64,000 bases of DNA. Origin: Moringa oleifera (taxonomy: Eukaryota; Streptophyta; Magnoliopsida; Brassicales; Moringaceae). The stretch lies in NCBI GenBank assembly GCA_021397835.1, contig JAJFZO010000229.1, positions 1,488,001 to 1,552,000 on the forward strand, read 5' to 3'. Positions within the stretch are counted from its first letter, which is position 1; the number at the start of each line of letters is the position of its first letter. Shown piece after piece: positions 52,040-64,000 of this stretch. The translations under genes and the position numbers were made by a program. The notes under the pieces are model-generated. The model did no database searches. It was given only the letters and a program-made list of their open reading frames with translations, and was not told where the DNA came from.

Positions 52040-54360
52040 AGATGGAGAATCACTTGGATGATTTATCAATTTCGCTCGAGAAGGATAGAGAGATTAATTT
52101 AGATATTGGGGATGATCAACAATAACCTGTCACATTTGAGTTAATTTCCTAACAGATCTATGGGAAGTATATTCAAAATAATCCTTAGTTTCATAACCTG
52201 AAGCATCGGTCTTCTAACATAGATAGCACTGGGTCAAAGGGCTTCGGAACCTTTTCTTGCTTCCGAGCCCTTCCATGGTCAAGAGATTTTTGATAGATTG
52301 ACAAATAAACTTTAATGTTATGTAAAATCACATAGCTAACATATGTCGACTTGGTAGTTTTTAAACGTAAAAGATTTGATTCTAGTTTATATCTCTTCTA
52401 ATTTTTTCATGTGGTGGATTTAAGACGTGTGATGGAGGGTAGTCCTTGATCCTTCGATATTAATCTTATTATCATTCATCAACTAAAAACTGGTGATGTC
52501 TCTTTCTCTATTCCACTATATTTTGTTAATTTTTAGGTGTAAATCTTTGATTTTAGTGGTTCACATGTATAAGAGAATTAGCTGACAGTTTGGATTCATA
52601 AGGTTAAGGGAGATTGGTCCATAGTCCACTTCAAGTATGAAGTGCTCACAACCTTCTGTTTCGTCAATAGATTGCCAGGTCACTCATATTGTTTTTGTGA
52701 GATATATTTTTTTCTGATCCAGAACAAGAGGTAAAGTAGGAATGAGATATTAACTTACAAGCATTATCTAAAAAGAACTCCAATATGGGTGAGAAGAGAT
52801 AGCTCAAATATGATGCTTTTACAATGACTGACAAAATTTAGTGTGGCTAATGAACCGGTGAGAACTTGGACAGGATGCAAGATGAATTTTTCTTTAATTA
52901 AAGAGACTTTTAAAACAATAGATGTTGTTAATAATTTGGTAATTATAGGTGTCGGTCAGCATAATATGCCTCAGATTGAAGGGGGTAAAGTGAAAGACAT
53001 TAACGCTGATAAGAGTTAACTTTTGAATATTGAATTTGAGGATGTGGGATGTTACTTATTGACATTAGGAAAAGAAGACAAGTTGATGAGGTAGTGGGAA
53101 GTCCAAGTAAACATATGGAAATGGATATTAGTAATGTAAATAAGGTAGATCATGGATTTCAACTTGTTTCATTGGCCCAATTTTTATTTTTCTTAATTGG
53201 CAAGCTCTACTTAGTAAGCTTACTTAGAGCCTATGACTGTATTAGGTTAGAATGAGAGGATATTGAGTCACCCTCATGTAAATCATTTTCTACGTGAGTT
53301 AACTAAAACTCATAAAATTATGATAATCTTTTTAGTTGAAACACTTGTACTCTCAAATAAAATTGAAATCTTAGAATAAAATCAAGATTTGAATGTTCTT
53401 TTATTGTAGATAAAGTCGGGTATAGTGGTGGGACAAATATGTTATGATGTGGTGTTAATATTATTCTATTAAAAGTTATTCCTATAACCATGTTGATTTA
53501 AAAGTTTTTTGATGAAAAATGAAAGAAATAGAGACTTCTTGGCTTCTATCGGTATCTAAAGAAAGCATGTAATGATTGTCTCCCAACTCATTCCAGATTG
53601 CAAAATAGATCCCTTTTAAGTTGTCTACTCTGTAATTTAGAAGTTGAGAACTTTTAGCATTTCTTACTACATTGTTCTCTTGCTAAGAGTTGCTGGCATG
53701 ATGTAAATCTTTGACCTATTGTTAACGATTTTTTTTTGGAAGTTAAATCTTTAGTTAAGTTAATGTTCAAAAGGATGATTGCATTGGTGAACCTCAAATG
53801 AACTAGTTTATAGTGGTTACGTGTGGTATTTGATAGTAAAGGAATAATAAGTTATGGAATGATTTTTTTTAAATGTATCGTAAACGGTTTTTAATGTTTT
53901 AAATTTCTTATCTGATTAGTTGGAGGCCAAACGTCATAAGCAAACTATGAATGATGTTGTTTGCATGGGAGAAGTGAGGATAAATTGGTAGAAGCCACCA
54001 ATGTCCTTCTTTAAGTGCAACGTGAATGCTTATTCTTTTAAGAGAGACTATATGATAGGTTTAGCTATAATCATACTTAATTGTAATGGTTCCTTTGTTT
54101 TTTATCATTGATAAACGCAACGTAAATGCTAAAATTATTGTTAATGACGATAGAGCTAATGTAATGGATGATATAGAGTTCCATTTGATCATTGATAGAT
54201 GCAACCATATTGCATTAAAAAATTATTAAATTTTATTAGAAACAAGCAAATAAGATTGCTCAGACTTTAACTAAAAAGTCTTATTTTTGAGTTGGTCTTA
54301 AAGTTTGGTTTGAACTAGCAAGTTGCATTAATGACTTATTACATAATGTTTATACTGGGG
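52040..54360 (+). mobile_element. internally deleted, decayed LINE, + strand
   Basis: Read on the + strand the element begins with a DUF4283-type ORF1 (DLSISLEKDREINLD near 52.06 kb, then GSP-SFDINLIIIHQLKTGD near 52.44 kb). The zinc-knuckle/linker region follows, including TPIWVRRDS near 52.78 kb. The start of the endonuclease is readable near 53.32 kb (IIFLVETLVLSNKIEIL, then VGYSGG near 53.42 kb). Within about 150 bp the reading jumps to zf-RVT (FLLHCSLAKSCWHDVNL near 53.67 kb). An RNase H-like tail follows, with ANKIAQTLTKKSYF near 54.25 kb. Most of the endonuclease and the whole reverse transcriptase are missing. Stops and frameshifts throughout show it is dead. Confidence 0.8.
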
Positions 54361-56360
54361 CTAAATTTATTTTTATTTAAAATAAAAATATGATGAGTTT
54401 TAATTTTTATATAATTTTATAATAATGAAATAAAAATATTTATAAATAATTAATAATATATGAAACTTAAAAGTAAAAGTAAAGCTTCAAGATTATATAT
54501 TTTTTAATATTAGGATTTGATCTTAAGGAAAATAGTAAGAAAGATACGTAAATATCAATATAAAGATAAGATCAAGATTCAAATTTTATTAAAAAATTCC
54601 TTGAAATCATTTATAATCAATAAAAATAAAAATAAAAATCAAAAGCAAAGATTTCGCATCTTTCACTTTATAAAAAAACCCTGTAGGTAACACTCTTAAA
54701 TCCGACAATGGGGAAAAAATCCATCATTTGAGATAAAATAAAAAGAATAAAAAAATAGAAACAACTAGATACGTTGGAATATCAACAATAAAAGTTTGAA
54801 TTTGGTAGCTTTTATGGATAAGATAAGATTTTATACACTTTACGCTAACCCTGGTAAGGTAATGTTAACTTAGAATTACTTAATACAATAATATGAGATA
54901 TTTTTATTTTATGATATTATAATATATAATGGACACAAAAAAAAGAAAACTTACATGAAAACATGTATTAAATTAAATTTTTTATAATTGTTATATAAAT
55001 AATCTTATTAAATTTTAATTCAAATTTTTTTAATATCATTGAAAACTTTCTTAATTATTCACTCAAATACTTTAAAAAAAATGAATCTCTAATATACTAG
55101 TTAAGTTTTTAAATATATATATATAATTTAATTATTTTTATTTTTATGTATTTTTTATTTTATAAAAAGTGCAACTCTATTATTAATAAATTAAAATTAT
55201 TTTATTATTTGATGTGACCTAATAAGTTTAGATTGTCATTCGAATAAGCGCTAAGCTACCTATCGTGTACAAGTGGGAAAGCAAAATTTTTGTCAGTCCT
55301 CCAAGCATCTTTCTATGAGAATACTAATCTTCCAAAACTTTGTTTGCAATTGTTTTTATTACGGTTAAGCCAAACAAATTTTATCAAAACAGGTAAGAAA
55401 AAAACAGAGAGAATTTACTCTTTCCCTTTATGTTAATTTTGATTAATTAATTATAATTATTTTAAATATGCAATAAAAAATGAACAATACTCATAGTAAA
55501 TGCGTGCATGACACTTTCGTGAATTATCATTAATATTCTTGGAAAATAGAAGTCTTGTGATATGATTAATGAAAGAATACTTTTTTTTTTCAAAATTTTT
55601 AATTTTTTGACTTTGTTTAATAATTTTGTACGAAATGATTTTTTAATGTGTAATTTATTTTAATAATATAAATATTTTTATTTTAATACATACATGTTAT
55701 GATTTAAATATGTTGAAGTGTAATTTCTATAAATTTATTTAATAATATTATTTTTAACGGTTTTAAAATGTTTTTATATGACAAGATAATTTTTGAAATA
55801 TTTTAGATTTAAGAGTTTGTTTATGTATATTATTATTCTTTAGATATTAAAAGGGTAAATTATTTATATAAATAATTCACACAAAATTGTACATATTTGT
55901 CCTTTAAATGAAATAATTTATATTTTATATGGTTTTTATTTAAATAAATTTTAATTATTAAAATTTTATAATTTATTTAAAAAGAAAGAAAAACCTCAAG
56001 TTTTATAGATATTATTATAAAAATTTGTTTGAAGTTTGTTAAAAATTATGATCTTTTTTGAATTTTAAAAGAGAATAAACCTCAGGTCATACTTATTTAA
56101 TAATTATTTTAATTAGTTTAAAAATAGATTTTCGGGATAAAAATAATATTTATTTTTATTTAAATTATTTTAATTTTATCCCTAAGGTTCTGTTATATAA
56201 TGGGCGCACCAAATTAGGACAAGGGCGCATGTGTTTTGACGCAGCAGCAGCTTATTTGATGGCTTTAGTTAGATACGTGTCAGTGACAACAGAATCTCGG
56301 TGCACCTAACGCAGTATCTTCCCCGTACGAAATCAACGGCCAGGATCTTTCTCCCGCGCC
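54361..56360. other. intergenic AT-rich spacer and distal SEC promoter
   Basis: The sequence is mostly A/T with no coding signal. Composition changes sharply near 56190, where GC-richer promoter DNA starts. That stretch includes ACGTGTC (56275-56281), an ABRE-like core, about 350 bp before the SEC start codon. Confidence 0.6.
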
Positions 56361-56369
56361 TTATATATA
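56361..56369 (+). promoter_or_regulatory. TATA box of SEC
   Basis: TTATATATA is followed by CCTGTCTCCG and a CT-rich stretch, then a purine-rich leader (about 56400-56480) of the kind common in plant 5' UTRs. It lies about 260 bp before the start codon. Transcription would be expected to begin near 56395. Confidence 0.7.
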
Positions 56370-56561
56370 CCTGTCTCCGTTTCTCTCTCTTTCTCACGCA
56401 TTAAAAGGTTTGAGAAAAGAAAAAGGGAAGAAACCGAGGAAGAAGCAAGGTCGAGGAGGAGAAAAAAGAAAGCCAATTTAGGGTTTTTTATTTCTTTGGT
56501 CGAGTGCCCTTCTTCATTGGATTTCGGTGGCTTTTAGTAGTTGGATCTGGTCGGGATTTGG

Positions 56562-56576
56562 ATGATTGAAGCCTGA
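56562..56576 (+). promoter_or_regulatory. four-codon upstream reading frame (MIEA) in SEC leader
   Basis: ATG ATT GAA GCC TGA lies in the presumed leader, 48 bases before the SEC ATG pair at 56625/56628. It ends before the main start, so ribosomes would have to leak past it or reinitiate. It is visible in sequence; its effect is inferred. Confidence 0.6.
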
Positions 56577-56624
56577 GGGCTTTGATCAGGGATTAATTTT
56601 GTTCTGCGAAGAGGGAATAGGGGA

Positions 56625-59600
56625 ATGATGATATCGTTGCACAACGGAGCTGGGGTTTCGAGGGCTCCGTTCGTCGCGGATCGGGCGGACGAAACCTTCT
56701 CCGTGAGGCCAGAGCCGTCATCTTCGCTCAGTCTTCAGCCCTTCAAGGGCCATGATTCTCCTGAAGGTTTCTATTCTCTTTGATGTTTCTCTTAAATTTT
56801 GATATTGGTTATGAGAATCACTTATTGTTGCACGAGCTGTGAACTCTGCTGTGCTTGTTTGATTTCTTTCATATTTTCCCTTTTTGGGCCTCTCAAGGCT
56901 GGACATTCTTGTTTTTCTTTTAGTATCATTGTTAAATTCATATTTACTTGTTTGTCTTCTTGTTTTTGTTGATTTTGCCTTAATCCATTTGACTTTGATC
57001 TTAGCAGAAATTTTTTTATGATCTTATTTTGTATCCTTGTGTATACAAAATGTTTTTCTTAAAGACATATGGTTTTTGGAAATTTTCATACATGTAATGA
57101 GTTGTTGTTTGATTTCTACTGCTGATTGAAGTTTGGAGGGACAAACTTAATCTGTTGAATGATTCTTGCACCTTAAAAGAAAATTGAAGTTTGCTCTCTT
57201 GCATGTTGTCATATAAAGTGGCTCATTGTACAAAATTATTCATTTGTGTGAACATTAATTTTATCTTTTTCAAGTAAACAGGGTTTTGTATTCCAGTTTT
57301 TCTTGGCTTGTGATTATTATGATATAGGTTATTTATTCCCTTTTTTTTATAAAAATTTTATTCAAAAATTGTTGTGTTTTGTTTCTTATACCTTTTGCTT
57401 ATGCTATTAGCTATAGTTGATGAGGACATGCACTTGGCTCTTGCTCATCAAATGTATAAATCTGGCAACTATAAGCAAGCGTTAGAGCATAGCAATGCTG
57501 TTTATGACAGAAGCCCTTTGAGGACTGATAATCTCCTTCTTCTTGGTGCAATTTATTATCAGGTATTTTCAGCCTTTGCTAAAAATGTGTTGTGGGCCCT
57601 TCCTTTTCTATGTATGGAATAGTGTTTTCTTCTTGTGTGTGCATTTGTTCAGGGTCCTCAGTGCTTTTATACAACAATAAGTTTTTATTCCCTTCTTGTA
57701 ATTGTCTTTGTAGTTGCATGATTATGATATGTGCATAGCCAGAAATGAAGAGGCTCTTCATATTGAGCCGCGGTTTGCAGAGTGCTATGGGAACATGGCA
57801 AATGCTTGGAAGGTAAGTATTAGTTTTTTTTTTTTTTTTTTTTGGGGGGGGGGGTGTTTAGGGCATAGAATGACTAATAGCTAAAGTTTGCCACTTATGA
57901 ATTTGGTCTTTTCCTTGTACTACAGGAAAAAGGAGATATTGATCTTGCAATACGATACTATTTGGTTGCCATTGAGGTTGTGTGCTTGTAAACCTATTTG
58001 TTTTGGTTATCTTTCTATTGAATTGCATGGATCATGTATGTTTTTTTCTATTGGCAGCATTACTTATCACTTCATTGGTGTTCATTTTTCTGCAGCTTCG
58101 ACCTAACTTTGCTGATGCATGGTCAAACTTAGCTAGTGCATACATGCGAAAGGGAAGACTAAGTGAGGCAGCGCAGTGTTGTCGTCAGGCGCTTGCATTA
58201 AATCCTCTTTTGGTATTTTTATCTATCATTACCCTTCATTTCATGCTCAAATAAGTTGTTTTGCAGTTGTAAATCAAAACAAATTTTGCATTCTATTATG
58301 TTCTTTGTGAACAATACTTTGCTTCAAATCACTCCTTGGCACTTCTTTACCGTGAATGAGCTCTTCTTCTGACCTGGTTTTGTGAATTGGGCCTAGGTTG
58401 ATGCTCATAGTAACCTTGGGAATCTAATGAAGGCACAAGGATTGGTAAAAGAAGTAAGTTCCATTAATTTGAATCCATCTGTTGTTTGATTCCTCTTTTT
58501 TACATAGTAGTTAGTTGGGTTTTTGGGCTACAAAATCTTGTAACTTACAGTGCTTATGTCTGCTTCAATTACCATGTTGTGTACCTTGCATTAGGATAGT
58601 GATAGATAACTTTCAATTTCAATTCTGGTAGAAGTGGTCCATTAGTAATCCAGTACTTGTTTGAGCATATGCTCACTGGATTCACCTGGCTCTGATTTTC
58701 CTGTCCCACCTACATGTGGCGGAAGCCATTGTGTCCATGCTTAGACTTTTGTAATTTGTCTCCTTATCTAGTTAAGTTACTGATTGAAGTGATTCGCATG
58801 TTGAACTGTGTTAATTCCCAGTTCAATACAGATACCAAGTTGTTATCTACAGGGCAGGGCACAGATGATGGTTTGTCTTGTTGTCACTTCCATCTGCCAC
58901 AGTCCAAATTGTCAGAATCTAATGTTTGTGCAGGCATACAGTTGCTATCTTGAGGCTTTACGAATACAACCAACATTTGCGATTGCATGGTCAAATCTTG
59001 CCGGTCTATTTATGGAGTCTGGGGATCTTAACAGAGCCCTTCAGTATTATAAGGTATGTTTTGTTCTTATCATTTGTTGTACACGTTTTGGTTGTTTTCT
59101 ATTAGGTATATTGTAATCAGTTCTGTCCAGCTTGTTTCAAATTTACCATTACTAAACCTGTTGCAATGTCATTGTTGAAGTCTTATATCAAATTTGTTGC
59201 ATGGTTGCTTTGCATACAGATCTTCCTTTTTGTATAATATATCTTTTGGTGGGAACTGCTCTGTTACATAGTTTTCTGAGTACTTTCTGATTTCTGAATT
59301 TCAGGAAGCTGTAAAACTTAAACCTGCATTTCCTGATGCCTACTTAAACCTAGGAAATGTTTATAAGGTAAGATGTCGTGCCTTGTGCTGCTAGGGTTGG
59401 GTAGCTGCAAGTGCCTGGACTGCTATTCCTGTATTGGGGAAAAACAAGATATTTCTTTTGCATTTTCCAGGCTTTGGGAATGCCTCAAGAGGCTATCATG
59501 TGTTATCAGCGTGCTGTTCAGACGCGTCCAAACTATGCAATGGCATTTGGTGAGTGCTTCATATGCTTTGTTTGTTTATTTGTCTGGGTTGTGAAAGAAA

Positions 59601-62600
59601 ATTACAAATTTAATTGGTTGAAGCTGGCCATGTTGACTTTTTGAGAAAAGTCTGACAATGTTTTGATGATATTACTTGTAATTTGTGGTTGTACTGTGGA
59701 ACTATTTATGCAGGAAATTTGGCTAGCACATATTATGAGCGAGGTCAACTGGACATGGCAATCCTCCATTATAAGCAAGCTCTTGCCTGTGATCCAAGAT
59801 TCTTGGAGGCTTATAATAATCTGGTTGGTCCCCCTCATTTATGCTTGATTTCTGATGTAGCTGTCTTTAATATATAATTACAATATTGCCTAACTTTGTT
59901 CTATATATTCTTTCTAACTGGAAGGGTAATGCATTGAAAGATGTGGGACGAGTGGATGAAGCAATCCAATGCTATAATGTATGTTTGTTCCTCAATTGTT
60001 TGGCTGGTTTTGTTCAACATGCATTTTTTATATGTGAAACTAACTTATTCCCTGGCTGGTGAAGCAATGCCTTACCTTGCAACCGAACCACCCGCAAGCA
60101 CTTACCAATCTTGGGAACATCTATATGGAATGGTATCTGATCCTGATCTCCTGATGCCTTGACAACTTGTATTAATGAATAACGATGGGTGGAAATTTTA
60201 GTGGGCAATTCTGTATTGGCAGGAATATGGTGGGAGCTGCTGCTTCATATTACAAGGCTACTTTGGCTGTTACTACAGGGTTATCTGCCCCATTTAACAA
60301 TCTTGCTGTCATTTATAAACAACAGGTGGTGATCTGCTTCATATAATTTAAGTAATTGGTTGAAGGAGATCGGTCGATTTAGTACTTAGTTCTTGCTAAC
60401 TTATCAGTTCTGATGAGTATCTCGCCCTTCTGTTTAATTTCAGGGAAACTATGCAGATGCTATATCCTGTTACAATGAGGTTCTTCGTATTGATCCCTTG
60501 GCAGCTGATGGGCTTGTAAATAGGGGCAACACTTATAAGGAGGTTGGTAGAGTAAGTGAAGCTATTCAAGACTACATTCATGCTATCACTATCAGACCTA
60601 CTATGGCTGAAGCCCATGCAAATTTGGCTTCTGCTTACAAGGACAGGTATTTTTACTTCTTTTTCTTTCTATGTGTTTCTTATAAACTGTTCTATATTGC
60701 TGGCATAGTCTCATTATATTAGGGCTTCTCCTGGGGTTTATTAGTGCTCTTTGGTAGGTAACATGAAAAAGAGGCATTTATTGAGTGGCCTTGATCTTCA
60801 ATTTGCATATTTGAGGTCCAACTTAATGGTAGTAGTTCTAATACCTAACTAACAAGGTCTTCCAAGTTATTGATGCTTCTGAGCCTTCTTTTTTGTAGCT
60901 TTGTTAATCCATTGGTAGGTTGGGTTCTTTTTTATTTGCAAGAACATCTCATTGTGTGGTAACCAGTAAAATGTATATACTGGAGTATGCCTTGGATTAA
61001 GTAATATTAAAATAAAAATTTGAGCTTTTTTAATATTATTGTATCTCAGTGTGCACCAAGTATTAGCAAATTTGAGTTTAGAGGCGCAATGCCCCCCTTT
61101 CTGTAGAAATCCAGCTCATAGTTGGGTGGAAAAAGTGCAGAGTTCATTGAATATGACTTCGGTGGCTGCAAATTCTATAGCTGGTGGCTGCGAAGAACTG
61201 TAGTTCTGTTGTCTTATGTATAGTACTAGGCAAATTGAGAGAGTTCCATGAACTGACAAACTTGTGATATTCAGTGGACATGTGGAGGCTGCCATAAAGA
61301 GCTACAAGCAGGCTTTGCTTCTTCGAACAGATTTTCCAGAAGCAACTTGTAACCTTTTACACACATTACAGGTATATGTCTTATTTGTGGCCCATTTGTT
61401 GATGGCTTTAGTCAGTACTTATACAGAAAATTTTAAGGAATTTAAGCTAACCCTTACCAATCTCTCCCAAATCATCATGTGAGGTTATTTTGAAGTTTAA
61501 GGATGTGTTTCAAAGTATCATTCTTTGTCTTTTTACTCCTTTCAGTGAATGAATATCGTTATGGCTTTTCTTTTAGATCTCTTTTAAGAGCATTTGTATT
61601 CTATGTTTGTCCTTATATTCGGGAATTTATGTCCCCAAAACCCATAAAGGGCCTGTTGTTTATGTTCTGTTTTTCGTAATATTTTTGCATTACCAGCTAC
61701 TATGCGTGGCCACCTTGTTCATTTTTTGAGCTTGCATCCCATTTGTTATAGACAATGGTTTTCACCTCCTAACTGATTGGGTTCTTGTTTGAATTCTAGT
61801 AACCCATATGTGCTGCATGTCTTGAGGGTGCATTTGACTTGAATGATATGACTAACTGTTATAAATTTTTATGGGAGGGCATACTTCTTTCATTGTAAAC
61901 AGTTTTTCATGATTGTGTATTGTCCAGTGTGTCTGCAGTTGGGAGGACCGTGATAAAATGTTTGCTGAAGTTGAAGGGATTATCAGGAGGCAGATCAGTG
62001 TAAGAATTGTGTACCTGTTTGTTCCTGCCCTTGCCCCCACCTCTCAGTCTCCTAGTTCCCATTTTGAATTATATGATAAACTAAACTGGTGACTGCTTTG
62101 ACCTTATTTTCTGGAGCAGTGCTCTTAATGGTACTATTTCTCCTTTCAGATGTCAGTGCTTCCTAGTGTGCAGCCTTTTCATGCTATAGCATATCCCATT
62201 GATCCTATGCTTGCACTTGAAATCAGGTAATATTTAAAATTTTTCTCAGCATGCTTTTTGCTGCATCAAGTAAGGTTTTTCTTTCCTGTGTTCATATCCT
62301 TCCTCTTGGCAGCCGTAAGTATGCTGCACATTGCTCCATTGTTGCATCCCGTTTTCAACTTCCTGCTTTCAACCATCCTTCACCAATTCGTGTTAAACGT
62401 GATGGTGGATTTGAGAGGCTAAGGGTTGGATATGTGAGCAGTGATTTTGGCAATCACCCCTTGTCACATCTTATGGGGTCTGTATTTGGCATGCACGATA
62501 GAGAGAATGTTGAGGTTTGTAAATTTTGACTGCTGCTACACTTCAATAAAAAATCTACTTGGCTTTCCTGTAGCCTGTATCTTGTGATCATGCGAGAATT

Positions 62601-64000
62601 AACAAGATATGGGCAGGTGTTCTGTTATGCATTGAGTTCAAATGATGGTACCGAATGGAGACAGCGTATCCAGTCTGAAGCCGAGCATTTTGTTGATGTC
62701 TCTTCTATGTCATCGGATGTGATTGCTAAAATGATTAATGAGGATAAAATACAGATCCTTATCAATCTTAATGGTTATACGAAGGTATGATTTGTTTGTT
62801 TCTCCCATATGATGTAGTTTATCTTATTATTGCTTTTCGCATGCTGTGCTGGTTTGTAGCATGTCCAATATGGGTATTTGATTTTAGGCATTCTCTCAAA
62901 TTCTCCTTTATTATGATGCATTGATTTCATTTTAAATCATTATTGGTTTTTTCCTCTGTGTGATCAATCATTGTTGAAACAGCTCTATTGTTAGCTTCAC
63001 TTGCTCATGTGAGTGTTCAACATAACATCATTCAATTGTAACTATATGCAGGGGGCTAGGAATGAAATTTTTGCTATGCAGCCTGCACCAATACAGGTTT
63101 CATATATGGGGTTCCCTGGGACCACCGGGGCTTCTTACATTGATTACTTGGTCACTGATGAGGTTAGAAATGGAGTTCAATGCAAATCTTAACTTGTTTG
63201 TTCTCGTGATTTCTGTTTTTAAAAATTGTTGCCTTTTTACTTTCAGTTTGTTTCACCTGTGCGCTATGCTCATATCTATTCTGAGAAGCTTGTCCACCTC
63301 CCCCATTGCTACTTTGTGAATGACTACAAGCAGGTTAGTTCTTAAAATTGCAAACGTGATGGTTTTTATTCTTACTCAGACACTGGGGTTCTGATGACTT
63401 TTTATTATCTTGTTTGCAGAAAAATCGGGATGTTTTAGATCCAAAGTGCCAGCACAAGCGATCAGATTATGGCCTCCCTGAAGACAAATTTATATTTGCA
63501 TGCTTCAACCAGTTGTACAAAATGGATCCTGAAATCTTTAATACTTGGTAAGATAAAAGTGATCCTATATGCATATATCCATGTGTAGTGAGTCAGTCAA
63601 CTTATTGTTTGCATTTTTCATAGGTGCAATATCCTTAAACGTGTGCCCAACAGTGCACTTTGGCTCCTTCGTTTCCCAGCTGCTGGGGAAATGAGGCTTC
63701 GCTCATGTAGGTGTCATTGTTTCGTAGTATTTAAAATGACTTGGTTGTTGTGGGCTTTACTTATCATTGGTGGACTTTTGTCAGATGCTGTTGCACAAGG
63801 GGTTCGCCCGGATCAAATCATTTTCACAGATGTTGCCATGAAACATGAACATATCAGACGGAGTGCTTTAGCAGATCTTTTCCTTGACACGTAACTGCAT
63901 TTTACCCTCTGATTTCCAAATCTTTGGAATCTACATACACAAAATTATATTGAGTTCTTGATAGTGACAGTTGAGGTTTTCCTTGCAGGCCTTTATGCAA
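56625..64000 (+). CDS. SEC: SECRET AGENT, O-linked N-acetylglucosaminyltransferase (3' end truncated by window)
   Basis: The enzyme transfers GlcNAc from UDP-GlcNAc to Ser/Thr of nuclear and cytosolic proteins, including DELLA regulators in Arabidopsis. Exons: 56625-56766, 57411-57562, 57714-57812, 57926-57976, 58096-58212, 58397-58453, 58934-59053, 59305-59367, 59471-59549, 59714-59823, 59925-59978, 60065-60132, 60223-60325, 60444-60646, 61275-61371, 61928-61999, 62150-62226, 62313-62514, 62617-62784, 63052-63162, 63247-63333, 63420-63547, 63624-63706, 63785-63890 and 63989 onward. They give 853 residues in frame. About 12-13 TPRs occupy residues 50-515 ([16 protein letters not shown] type). 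The GT41 catalytic domain has [13 protein letters not shown], its His near residue 603 matching the OGT catalytic-region His, then [14 protein letters not shown] and [15 protein letters not shown]. About 120 C-terminal residues, including most of the nucleotide-binding lobe, lie beyond the window. Confidence 0.97.
57824..57854 (+). repeat. T20-G11 homopolymer junction in SEC intron 3
   Basis: Twenty thymines run directly into eleven guanines, starting 11 bases after the intron donor at 57813. The intron is only 113 nt, so the tract makes up over a quarter of it. Exact run lengths may be unreliable. Confidence 0.85.

Noticed and set aside
1..64000. Functional cluster of plastid nucleoid genes (pTAC3 and YLMG1 both act there)
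   Set aside because: They lie about 45 kb apart with unrelated genes between them and on opposite strands; co-location is more likely chance.
1..64000. tRNA, rRNA or snoRNA genes
   Set aside because: No cloverleaf with conserved A/B boxes, and no rRNA-like or box C/D sequence, was noticed on either strand. A tRNAscan or Infernal run would settle this.

Overview
The window is nuclear DNA from a flowering plant, almost certainly a eudicot. Genes are split by many GT-AG introns. Spacers and introns are strongly AT-rich. Decayed plant LINE retrotransposons lie between the genes, and every recognisable protein belongs to a land-plant family. I cannot name the species from sequence alone.

Layout, left to right. 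(1) 1-4981, + strand: the 3' half of a gene for pTAC3, a SAP-domain protein of the plastid transcription machinery; the gene begins upstream of the window. (2) 7340-25288, + strand: a complete 30-exon gene for PIR/SRA1 (CYFIP-type subunit of the SCAR/WAVE actin-nucleation regulator). The 30 exons join in frame to 1286 residues, and one intron has the hallmarks of a U12-type AT-AC intron. (3) 30614-34029, + strand: a complete two-exon LRR-XI receptor kinase closest to Arabidopsis At5g63930, with a likely 5'-leader intron. (4) 34.0-43.1 kb: repeat territory. It holds a roughly 21-bp degenerate minisatellite, a relic resembling DUF1985/Ulp1-associated transposon genes, a diverged 258-bp-spaced direct repeat, and a roughly 5-kb decayed LINE on the - strand. 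(5) 46346-48706, - strand: an intronless PLS-DYW pentatricopeptide protein orthologous to At3g16610; its extreme 3' coding end is partly duplicated just downstream. (6) 49609-51177, - strand: a three-exon YGGT-family gene (YLMG1), a plastid membrane protein. (7) 52.0-54.4 kb, + strand: a second LINE, internally deleted. (8) 56625-64000, + strand: SECRET AGENT (SEC), an O-GlcNAc transferase with all its TPRs and the first part of its catalytic domain, cut by the window end inside exon 25.

The genes do not form a pathway or operon. Each is an independently transcribed housekeeping or signalling gene. pTAC3, YLMG1 and probably the PPR protein act in organelles; PIR, the receptor kinase and SEC act in the cytoplasm, plasma membrane or nucleus. 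I found no convincing new biological system. The best leads are the AT-AC intron in PIR, a GC-AG intron in pTAC3, the duplicated DYW tail downstream of the PPR gene, and the minisatellite beside the DUF1985-like relic. Splice sites were assigned by eye from reading-frame continuity, GT-AG signals and remembered homologues; no alignment was run.
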